Source: DASPTB01 sp035623615
GTDB taxonomy: Bacteria > Actinomycetota > UBA4738
Reading direction: 5' to 3'
NCBI GenBank assembly: GCA_035623615.1
Contig: DASPTB010000280.1
Location: forward strand, 1-7,888
Length of the DNA: 7,888 nt
A program made the translations under genes and the position numbers. Numbering within the stretch: position 1 is the first letter of the stretch; each line of letters opens with the position of its first letter. Below are positions 1-4,928 of the stretch, in pieces. Below the pieces are notes generated by a model, which made no database searches, was not told the DNA's origin, and worked only from the letters and a program-made list of their open reading frames with translations.

Positions 1-314
1 CGATCGCGAGCAACGCCGTGGAGCACTTCTCCGGCGTGGTGCTCGCCGCGCGCGGCAAGAGCGACCTCGCCGTGTCGGTGGTCAAGAACTCGGTCAGCCA
101 GATCGCCGTGTTCCTGTATCCGGCGCTCGTCCTGCTGTCCCTGCTGTTCGGGACGCACCTGACGTTCGTGATCCAGCCGGTGTACGTGGGGGCGTTGGCG
201 CTCACGGCCCTGGCGCTCTGGCAGATCACCGGCGACGGCGAGGCGTACCCCTTCGAGGGCTGGGCGCTCGTCGCCCTCTACCTGATCCTGGCGGTGTTCG
301 CGTACTTCGAGTGA
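1..314 (+). CDS. cax: Ca2+/H+ antiporter (CaxA family), C-terminal fragment
   Basis: The reading frame is open from the window's left edge (first whole codon at position 3) to TGA at 312-314, so this is the last ~103 residues of a longer protein. The GTG at position 18 lies inside a conserved motif and is not a real start. The first residues read SNAVEH, which corresponds to the second GNxxEH ion-binding motif of cation/proton exchangers of the CAX family. It is followed by HFSGVVLAARGKSDLAVSVV and three hydrophobic segments ending at the C-terminus (roughly SQIAVFLYPALVLLSLLF, YVGALALTALALW and WALVALYLILAVFAYF). This layout fits the second half of a bacterial CaxA, an inner-membrane protein that exports Ca2+ in exchange for H+. 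The usual G of the GN motif is S here. The gene converges on the aminotransferase at 326, with 11 bp between the stops. The family call is from recognition of the motif and membrane pattern; cation specificity is inferred. Confidence 0.82.
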   Translation, partial: IASNAVEHFSGVVLAARGKSDLAVSVVKNSVSQIAVFLYPALVLLSLLFGTHLTFVIQPVYVGALALTALALWQITGDGEAYPFEGWALVALYLILAVFAYFE

Positions 315-328
315 CGCGCCCGGCGTCA
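312..328. terminator. Inverted repeat spanning the stop codons of two convergent genes
   Basis: The 17 bases form a perfect 6-bp stem (TGACGC / GCGTCA) with a 5-nt loop (GCCCG). The left arm begins with the TGA of the antiporter gene, and the right arm ends with the complement of the aminotransferase TGA. Being symmetrical, it would form a hairpin in both transcripts. No T-tract follows on either side, so it is not a classical intrinsic terminator. It could still slow polymerase or protect 3' ends, or it could be chance in GC-rich DNA. Confidence 0.3.
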
Positions 329-1552
329 GCCGCGAACCTTGCGCAGCCGCGTGGCCGCCTCGCGCAGGGTTTCCATGCGCTTGCAGAACGAGAACCGCAG
401 CCGCGTGTGCCCGAGCTCGGGACGCGAATAGAAGGAAGAGCCGGGAACCGTGGCGACGCCGAAGTCCTCCACCAGACGGTTGGCGGCCTCCACGTCGTTC
501 CCGAGTCCGAGGTCCGAGATGTCGGCCATCGTGTAGTAGGCGCCGCGAGGCCTGGAGGTCGGCAGGTCGATCTCGGCGAGCGTCTCGAGCATGAAGTCTC
601 GCCGCTCGAGGTACTCGGCGGCGGTCCGCCGGTAGTACTCGTCGGGAAGGGCGAGCGCCACGGCGCCCGCTTCCTGCAGCGGCGCCGGCGCGCCGACCGT
701 CAGGAAGTCGTGGACCTTGCGGATGCCCTCGGTGAGCGCCGGCGCCGCGATCGTCCACCCGACGCGCCACCCGGTGACCGAGTACGTCTTCGACATCGCG
801 TTGATCGTGATCGTCCGATCCTCCATGCCGGGGATCGTGATCAGCGGAATATGGTGTGCGCCGTCGTACGTGATGTGCTCGTAGATCTCGTCGGTGAACG
901 CGACCGCGCCCCATCGCTCGCAGAGCCGGCCGATCGCCTCGAGCTCCTCTCGCGAGAAGACCTTCCCGGTCGGATTGTTGGGTGAGTTGACGATGATCCC
1001 GCGCGTTCGATTGGTAAAGCAGGCTGACAATTCGTCCTCGTCGAACGTCCAGTCGGGCTCGCGCAGCGTCACGTACCGAGGAACCGCGCCCGCGAGGATG
1101 GCGTCGGGCCCGTAGTTCTCGTAGAACGGCTCGAAGACGACGACCTCGTCACCCGGGTCGACCACGCCGAGCATCGCGGCAATCATCGCTTCGGTCGAGC
1201 CGCACGTGACGCACACCTGTTGCTCGGGGTCCACGGCCATGCCGTAGAAGCGTTCGAACGTGGCCGCGATCGCCTGCCGGAACGGTTGCGCGCCCCACGT
1301 GATCGCGTACTGGTTGACGTCGGCCTCGATCGCGCGGATGGCCGCGTCCTTGACCTCGGCCGGGGCCGGAAAGTCCGGAAACCCCTGCGCCAGGTTGATC
1401 GCGTCGTGCGCCATCGCGAGCCTCGTCATCTCGCGGATCACCGACTCGGTGAACGACGCCGCTTTGGCCGAGATGGCGCGCCCGGCGCGATCGATGCCGG
1501 CGGAGGCTTCGGTCCTGGCCATCGCGGCATTGTATGACCAGGGGATGAACAT
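326..1552 (-). CDS. Class I/II pyridoxal-phosphate aminotransferase
   Basis: The product is a cytoplasmic PLP-dependent aminotransferase of fold type I (408 aa), closest in feel to the YbdL / kynurenine-oxoglutarate aminotransferase group, which includes methionine and glutamine transaminases. Visible landmarks are INLAQGFPDF near residue 52, NSPNNPTG at 189-196, DEIY at 221-224, the PLP-binding lysine K255 in SKTYSVTGWRVGW, and the likely substrate-carboxylate arginine R386 in LRFSFCK. Length is normal for the family. The start at 1552 is chosen because AAGAGGT lies 8 nt upstream. An internal ATG at 1522 (residue 11) is the alternative; it has no clear ribosome binding site but would give a more typical N-terminus. 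The gene is divergent from the carbonic anhydrase and convergent with the antiporter, so it is probably transcribed alone. Fold and chemistry are secure; the amino-acid substrate cannot be told from sequence. Confidence 0.93.
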   Translation of the reverse strand: MFIPWSYNAAMARTEASAGIDRAGRAISAKAASFTESVIREMTRLAMAHDAINLAQGFPDFPAPAEVKDAAIRAIEADVNQYAITWGAQPFRQAIAATFERFYGMAVDPEQQVCVTCGSTEAMIAAMLGVVDPGDEVVVFEPFYENYGPDAILAGAVPRYVTLREPDWTFDEDELSACFTNRTRGIIVNSPNNPTGKVFSREELEAIGRLCERWGAVAFTDEIYEHITYDGAHHIPLITIPGMEDRTITINAMSKTYSVTGWRVGWTIAAPALTEGIRKVHDFLTVGAPAPLQEAGAVALALPDEYYRRTAAEYLERRDFMLETLAEIDLPTSRPRGAYYTMADISDLGLGNDVEAANRLVEDFGVATVPGSSFYSRPELGHTRLRFSFCKRMETLREAATRLRKVRG

Positions 1553-1560
1553 GCCGCGCG

Positions 1561-1567
1561 ACCTCTT
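1561..1567 (-). promoter_or_regulatory. Ribosome binding site of the class I/II aminotransferase
   Basis: On the minus strand this reads AAGAGGT, with five contiguous bases (GAGGT) complementary to the 16S 3' end, 8 nt before the ATG whose first base is at 1552. No comparable site precedes the internal ATG at 1522, so this favours the longer protein. Confidence 0.5.
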
Positions 1568-1589
1568 GCGCCGAATCCGATCGTGCGAC

Positions 1590-1595
1590 TAGGAT
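1590..1595 (+). promoter_or_regulatory. Possible -10 element for the carbonic anhydrase gene
   Basis: TAGGAT lies in the 76-bp divergent gap, 33 nt before the GTG start, and matches TATAAT at 4 of 6 positions including the key first T, A and last T. The only -35 candidate is a poor TTGCGC at 1566-1571 with 18-nt spacing. Support is weak and comes from position plus resemblance to -10 boxes of high-GC bacteria. Confidence 0.28.
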
Positions 1596-1615
1596 TTGCG
1601 CTTCACCCGAGCCGG

Positions 1616-1622
1616 AAAGGAG
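1616..1622 (+). promoter_or_regulatory. Ribosome binding site of the carbonic anhydrase
   Basis: AAAGGAG sits 6 nt before the GTG at 1629, a strong Shine-Dalgarno match at good spacing. It decides the start: the in-frame TTG at 1596 lies upstream of this site and has no such signal of its own. Confidence 0.8.
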
Positions 1623-1628
1623 CCCGAC

Positions 1629-2123
1629 GTGGGCGAGATCGACAAGATGGTGGAGGCGAACGAGGGCTACGCGGAGAGCTTCGACCAGGGCGGGCTGCCG
1701 ATGCCGCCGGCGCGGTCGGTCGCGATCCTCACGTGCATGGATGCCCGGCTGCACCCGGCGAAGTTCCTCGGGCTCGGCGTGGGCGATGCCCACGTGGTTC
1801 GCAACGCCGGCGGGCGCGCCTCCGACGACGCCGTGCGGTCGCTGATCATCTCGTCGCGGTTGCTGGGGACCCGTGAGTTCGCGGTCATTCACCACACCGA
1901 CTGCGGCATGCTCACGTTCTCGAACAACGATCTGCGGGAGAAGCTCGCGGCCGAGACGGGCGCGGACGCCTCGGGGATCGACTTCCTTCCGTTTTCCGAC
2001 CTCGAGCAGAGCGTCCGTGACGACGTCGCCACGATCGAGGCGTCGCCGTTCATCGACGACGACATCGCCGTGTCGGGGTTCGTCTACGACGTGAAGACGG
2101 GTAGCCTCTCGCGGGTCGACTGA
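1629..2123 (+). CDS. Beta-class carbonic anhydrase, small actinobacterial (Rv1284-like) type
   Basis: The product (164 aa) interconverts CO2 and bicarbonate in the cytoplasm using zinc. The beta-class zinc ligands are visible: C36 with the Asp/Arg dyad in CMDAR (C36, D38, R40), and H89 and C92 in HHTDCG. The pattern LPMPPARSVAILTCMDARL, then HVVRNAG, then SLIISSRLLGTRE, then HHTDCGMLTF, and the C-terminal GFVYDVKTGSL closely follow the compact mycobacterial enzyme Rv1284, which is about the same length. The GTG start is set by AAAGGAG 6 nt upstream and agrees with the usual N-terminus. The gene is divergent from the aminotransferase and lies 62 nt upstream of the permease in the same direction, so read-through is possible but a functional link is not implied. 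Beta-carbonic anhydrase fold is near certain; activity is inferred from the intact ligands. Confidence 0.94.
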   Translation: MGEIDKMVEANEGYAESFDQGGLPMPPARSVAILTCMDARLHPAKFLGLGVGDAHVVRNAGGRASDDAVRSLIISSRLLGTREFAVIHHTDCGMLTFSNNDLREKLAAETGADASGIDFLPFSDLEQSVRDDVATIEASPFIDDDIAVSGFVYDVKTGSLSRVD

Positions 2124-2133
2124 CGCACCGCGC

Positions 2134-2139
2134 TACGAT
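2134..2139 (+). promoter_or_regulatory. Possible -10 element for the ABC-2 permease gene
   Basis: TACGAT in the 62-bp gap after the carbonic anhydrase matches TATAAT at 4 of 6 positions, in the same CTAnGAT context as the candidate at 1590. No convincing -35 is found 16-18 nt upstream. If real, the permease has its own transcript with a leader of about 40 nt. Confidence 0.25.
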
Positions 2140-2185
2140 CCAGGCAATCGCTGGTTCCCCTCGGGATCGGCGGAGGCCGGCCGTC

Positions 2186-2911
2186 ATGAGCGTGAACGCG
2201 ATGCGTGTGCGGGCCATCCTGCGCAAAGAGCTGCGGGAGTATCGGCGGAACCGCCCGATCGTGGCCACGATGGCCTTCATCCCCGTGGGCGTCCTCATCT
2301 TCCCGCTGCTCTACGTCCTCTCGGCGCCCGCCTCGGCGGCGGGCCCCCTCCGCAACGGGGATCCGCTCGTGATCCTGCTGGCGATACCGGTCCTGGTCCC
2401 GTCCGTCGTCTCGACCTACGCGATGGTCGGCGAGCGCCAGCAGGGCACGCTCGAGCCGGTCCTCACCACCCCGGCCGGTCGCGAGGAGCTGGTCCTGGGC
2501 AAGGCCCTGGCGGCGTTCGCCGCGTCCCTGACGGTCTCGTATGCCGTCTACGCCTTCTTCCTCGCGTGTACCGCTCTCAGAGCCCAACCGGCGGTGACGT
2601 CTTCGGTCCTTCAACCCCGGTATCTGATCGTTCAGGTGCTCTTCACGCCGCTCCTCGCCGCGTGGGCCATCTGGGCCGGCATGGCGATCTCCACGAGGTC
2701 GAACGACGTTCGTGTCGCCCAGCAGTTCGGCACGCTCGTCGGTCTCCCGGCGGTCGTGGTCGCGTACCTCGTCGCTTTCAACGTGATCCACCCCACGCTG
2801 GACCTTGCGCTCGCCTTCGCGGCGGCACTTCTGATCCTCGACGTGCTCGGGTGGCGTCTCGTGTCGGCGGTGTTCGACCGCGAACGCCTCGTCACCGGAA
2901 GCAGGCGATGA
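2186..2911 (+). CDS. ABC-2 type transporter permease subunit
   Basis: The product (241 aa) looks like the membrane subunit of an ABC exporter of the ABC-2 superfamily. A short basic N-terminal segment (RAILRKELREYRRNRP) precedes about six hydrophobic segments, at roughly 27-47, 60-80, 105-130, 147-170, 181-200 and 205-225. Between the second and third is the signature-like cytoplasmic stretch GERQQGTLEPVLTTP (residues 82-96) followed by a GK motif, which in this family contacts the ATPase. The ATG at 2186 has GGAGG 9 nt upstream; a second ATG five codons later is less well placed. No ATP-binding protein lies on either side: the carbonic anhydrase is upstream and the convergent aminotransferase begins 21 bp downstream. 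The partner ATPase must therefore be encoded elsewhere. Membrane fold and family are well supported; the substrate is unknown. Confidence 0.86.
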   Translation: MSVNAMRVRAILRKELREYRRNRPIVATMAFIPVGVLIFPLLYVLSAPASAAGPLRNGDPLVILLAIPVLVPSVVSTYAMVGERQQGTLEPVLTTPAGREELVLGKALAAFAASLTVSYAVYAFFLACTALRAQPAVTSSVLQPRYLIVQVLFTPLLAAWAIWAGMAISTRSNDVRVAQQFGTLVGLPAVVVAYLVAFNVIHPTLDLALAFAAALLILDVLGWRLVSAVFDRERLVTGSRR

Positions 2912-2932
2912 GCCCTTCCGCCGGCAGGAGCG

Positions 2933-4195
2933 TCAGGAGACGGCGTCGAGCGCAACGCCGAAGCCCTGCGCGACCGACTCGAGCTCGGCCTCGGTGATCA
3001 CGAACGGGGGCGACACCTGCAGGGCGGCACCCCGCAGGCCGCGCGTCATCACGCCGGCCTCCCGCGCCGCCTTCACCAGCCGCGGCACCAGTGTCGGGTC
3101 GGCCGTACGCGCCGCCTCGTCGATCTCGACCGCGCCGAGCAGTCCGAGCCCGGCCCGAACCGTCGACACGAGCGGATGGTCGGCCAGCGGTTTCAGCACG
3201 CGTTCGAGAACCGGCTCGAGCTCCAGGACGCGCTCGACGAGGTGCTCGCGCTCGATGACGTCGAGGTTCGCCATCGCCACCGCGCACGCGGTCGGGTGCC
3301 CCGAGTACGTATACCCGTGCCGGAAGACGTTCTCCGTGTCCTTGGCCCAGAACGGCTCGGCGACGCGGCCGCTCGCGGCCACGGCGCCGAGCGGTGCGTA
3401 GCCGGAGGTCAGCCCCTTCGCCATCGTCATCAGATCGGGCGTGATGCCCAGGCGCTCGGAACCGAACCACGCGCCGAGCCGGCCGAAGCCACAGATGACC
3501 TCGTCGGCGACGAACAGCACGTCCCGCTCCCGGCAGATGCGCTGCACCTGCGCGAGATAGCCCTCCGGCGGGTGCAGCACGCCCCCGGCGCCGATGACGG
3601 GCTCGCAGAAGAACGCCGCCACCCGCTCGGGCCCCAGGCGGTCGATGGCGTCGGCGAGCGCGCCGGCCTCGTCCCACGCGACCCGCTCGACGTCGACGAC
3701 GAGGGGCTCGAAGGGCTGCACCAGCAGCGGGATGCCGCCGAGCGACGTCCCGTACGCGTTCATGCCGTGGTACGCGAACGAGCGCGACACGACCGCCCGC
3801 TTCTCGGGCTTCCCGACGGCCGTCCAGTACGCGCGCGCGAGCTTCGCCGCCGTGTCGATCGCGTCCGACCCGCCGCCCGCGGTGAAGAACACCTTCGCGT
3901 CGGGAAGGGGAACCAGCCCGGCGATCCTGCGTGCCAAGGCTTCGGCCGGAGGATTCGAGTAGAACTCGAACGTATGCCAGCAGGCGAGCTCGCGCATCTG
4001 CGAGGCCGCCGCGTCTGCGATCTCGGTCCGGCCGTGACCGACGTTGCAGTACCAGAGGCTGCCCGAGGCATCGACGTAGCTTCGGCCGTCACGGTCGTAC
4101 ACCGTCGATCCCGATGCTCGAACGATCTCCACGGCGTGACCCGCGAGCTGACCCATGTTGGCGAAGGGATTCCACATCTTCTGTTCGTCGGTCAT
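2933..4195 (-). CDS. Class III (omega) aminotransferase
   Basis: The product (420 aa) is a PLP enzyme of aminotransferase class III, the family of omega-amino acid:pyruvate, GABA, ornithine and DAPA aminotransferases. Landmarks in order: the N-terminal YDRDGRSYVDASGSLW (33-48), the cofactor phosphate-binding region FFTAGGGSDAIDTAAKLAR (103-121), YHG (142-144), CEPVIG (197-202), the cofactor aspartate in DEVICGFGR (D231), the Schiff-base lysine K260 in MTMAKGLTSGYAPLGA, and YSGHPTACAVA (297-306). In the phosphate-binding loop many relatives have SGSE; here it is GGSD. Length is normal. The ATG at 4195 has GAGGAGG (4207-4213 on the minus strand) with a rather long 11-nt spacer. The gene converges on the ABC-2 permease (21 bp between them) and diverges from the chemosensory operon, so it is probably monocistronic. 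The class is secure; the amine donor is not predictable. Confidence 0.94.
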   Translation of the reverse strand: MTDEQKMWNPFANMGQLAGHAVEIVRASGSTVYDRDGRSYVDASGSLWYCNVGHGRTEIADAAASQMRELACWHTFEFYSNPPAEALARRIAGLVPLPDAKVFFTAGGGSDAIDTAAKLARAYWTAVGKPEKRAVVSRSFAYHGMNAYGTSLGGIPLLVQPFEPLVVDVERVAWDEAGALADAIDRLGPERVAAFFCEPVIGAGGVLHPPEGYLAQVQRICRERDVLFVADEVICGFGRLGAWFGSERLGITPDLMTMAKGLTSGYAPLGAVAASGRVAEPFWAKDTENVFRHGYTYSGHPTACAVAMANLDVIEREHLVERVLELEPVLERVLKPLADHPLVSTVRAGLGLLGAVEIDEAARTADPTLVPRLVKAAREAGVMTRGLRGAALQVSPPFVITEAELESVAQGFGVALDAVS

Positions 4196-4358
4196 GTCGG
4201 GTGGTTCCTCCTCGAAGGTGGCTCGGTTGCCGAATGCCGGCGATGGGCCAGGTCGGCCACGCCGGGTGCCTCATGAGCGTACCGCCGCGACACCCGCTCC
4301 TTCTGTGTCCGGCCGACCCAAGAGAGCGTGTCGCTCTTCGACGCGGCGGCGCACCGCG

Positions 4359-4380
4359 CCTCTTCTCAAGAGGGCTTTTT
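4359..4380 (+). terminator. Hairpin plus T-tract resembling an intrinsic terminator
   Basis: A perfect 6-bp stem (CCTCTT / AAGAGG) with a CTC loop at 4359-4373 is followed by GC and five T at 4376-4380. This is the form of a short Rho-independent terminator in the + direction. No + strand gene lies upstream for 1.4 kb, so it would end only read-through or a small leader transcript. It physically overlaps the -35 and spacer of the putative sigma-28 promoter. The short stem and short T-run leave chance as a real alternative. Confidence 0.4.
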
Positions 4381-4393
4381 CGGTTGCCGATAG
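4366..4393 (+). promoter_or_regulatory. Sigma-28 (FliA/WhiG family)-like promoter of the chemosensory operon
   Basis: The -10 candidate GCCGATAG (4386-4393) matches the sigma-28 consensus GCCGATAA at 7 of 8 positions. Upstream lies TCAA (4366-4369), a 3 of 4 match to the TAAA -35 core, with a 16-nt spacer against the usual 15. Transcription would begin near 4400, leaving a leader of about 28 nt before the cheW ATG. Sigma-28 family factors drive late flagellar and chemotaxis genes, which fits the genes downstream. The match is read directly; recognition by such a sigma factor in this organism is inference. Confidence 0.55.
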
Positions 4394-4427
4394 GGACCGG
4401 AGCCTGCCAATCCGACCTGCGAGACCC

Positions 4428-4928
4428 ATGGGTGCTCCAGCTGACCTGCAGACGACCGACGGTTCGGGCGGTCCTGTCGAGGACGCCCGCTTCGTCGTGT
4501 TCACGCTCGGCGGCTACGAGTACGGCCTCCCGGCGGACAGCGTCAACGAGGTCATCCGCTTCGTGGCGGTGACGCCCGTTCCTGAGTCGCCCCGGTGGGT
4601 GCTCGGCGTCATCGATCTGCGCGGCCGCACGATCCCGGTGGTGGACGGCCGCCGCCGCCTGGGCCTCCCCGACCGGGAGGACTGGCTCGGCGCCGCGATC
4701 GTGGTCGTGGAATCCGGGGGTGTGGTTTCCGGCCTCGTCGTCGACACCGCCGTCGACATGACGACGGTGGGAATCCAAACGTTGGAGGCGGCGCCCGAGG
4801 TTCCCTCCGTGCCGGCCGTCGCCGCCGCCTCGCGCGTCGCGGTGTCGGTGGTCGTCCGCGTCGGCGAGCGCCTGATCCTCGTGCTGGATCCTTCGGTGGC
4901 GAATCCGGAAGGAGAGCCCGAGCCGTGA
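4428..4928 (+). CDS. cheW: CheW-type chemosensory coupling protein (first of two)
   Basis: CheW is a small cytoplasmic adaptor that links chemoreceptors to the kinase CheA. This protein (166 aa) has the CheW/SH3-like pattern: FVVFTLGGYEYGLPADSVNEVI (residues 22-43), the hallmark GVIDLRGRTIPVVD (60-73) followed by GRRRLGLP, then a strand-rich stretch with GLVVDTAVDM and a C-terminal RLILVLDP. The LRGxxxPVxD core is intact, although the leucine usual after that Asp is G74. The ATG at 4428 is chosen because homology begins about 20 residues later. Only a weak GCGAG precedes it, so the start is less certain than others in the operon. It is the first gene of the operon, 34 nt after the sigma-28-like -10, and its stop overlaps the cheR start (GTGA). 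It resembles WspB by position. The C-terminal tail is short, acidic and proline-rich. Confidence 0.91.
   Translation: MGAPADLQTTDGSGGPVEDARFVVFTLGGYEYGLPADSVNEVIRFVAVTPVPESPRWVLGVIDLRGRTIPVVDGRRRLGLPDREDWLGAAIVVVESGGVVSGLVVDTAVDMTTVGIQTLEAAPEVPSVPAVAAASRVAVSVVVRVGERLILVLDPSVANPEGEPEP
4909..4914 (+). promoter_or_regulatory. Ribosome binding site of cheR
   Basis: AAGGAG lies inside the end of cheW1, 10 nt before the GTG at 4925. It supports that start, which overlaps the cheW1 stop as GTGA, against the much longer open frame that continues upstream through cheW1 in another phase. Confidence 0.7.

Larger units (their letters stand above)
4196..4427. other. Divergent regulatory gap between aminotransferase and chemosensory operon
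   Basis: This is the longest non-coding stretch in the window (232 bp). Its left end holds the aminotransferase ribosome binding site (GAGGAGG on the minus strand at 4207-4213). A weak TACGCT on the minus strand (4276-4281) is the only -10-like hexamer noted for that gene. Around 4322-4338 is a short hairpin (AGAGCG-TGT-CGCTCT, 4323-4337). The right end carries the terminator-like hairpin and the sigma-28-like promoter listed separately. A + strand frame beginning at ATG 4274 runs through the region but has no ribosome binding site and reads on into cheW out of frame, so no small gene is called. Confidence 0.6.

Noticed and set aside
1596..1628. TTG start for the carbonic anhydrase
   Set aside because: AAAGGAG lies 6 nt before the GTG at 1629, within this extension, and the 164-residue product matches the compact family length.
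2909..2935. Possible hairpin between the convergent permease and aminotransferase genes
   Set aside because: CTTCC/AGGAG pairs only with a wobble and a mismatch, the remaining pairing needs a loopless turn, and no T-tract follows.
1..4195. Idea that antiporter, two aminotransferases, carbonic anhydrase and permease form one functional island
   Set aside because: The genes alternate in strand, do not share an obvious pathway, and show no mobile-element or repeat boundary; they look like ordinary neighbours.
4376..4400. Cyclic-di-GMP (GEMM) riboswitch, suggested by GGTTGCCGATAGG
   Set aside because: Only the 3' end looks similar. The upstream conserved core expected of GEMM-I (GGGCAAACC, the GAAA loop and GCAAAGCC) is absent, and GCCGATAG is better explained as a sigma-28 -10.
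4274..4572. Small + strand ORF in the gap before cheW, starting ATG 4274
   Set aside because: There is no ribosome binding site and no recognisable protein pattern, it crosses the promoter and hairpin, and it continues out of frame into cheW.
4595..4924. Upstream extension of the cheR reading frame through cheW1
   Set aside because: The translation is Arg/Gly-rich and unlike any CheR N-terminus; the GTG at 4925 has a ribosome binding site and begins where CheR homology begins.
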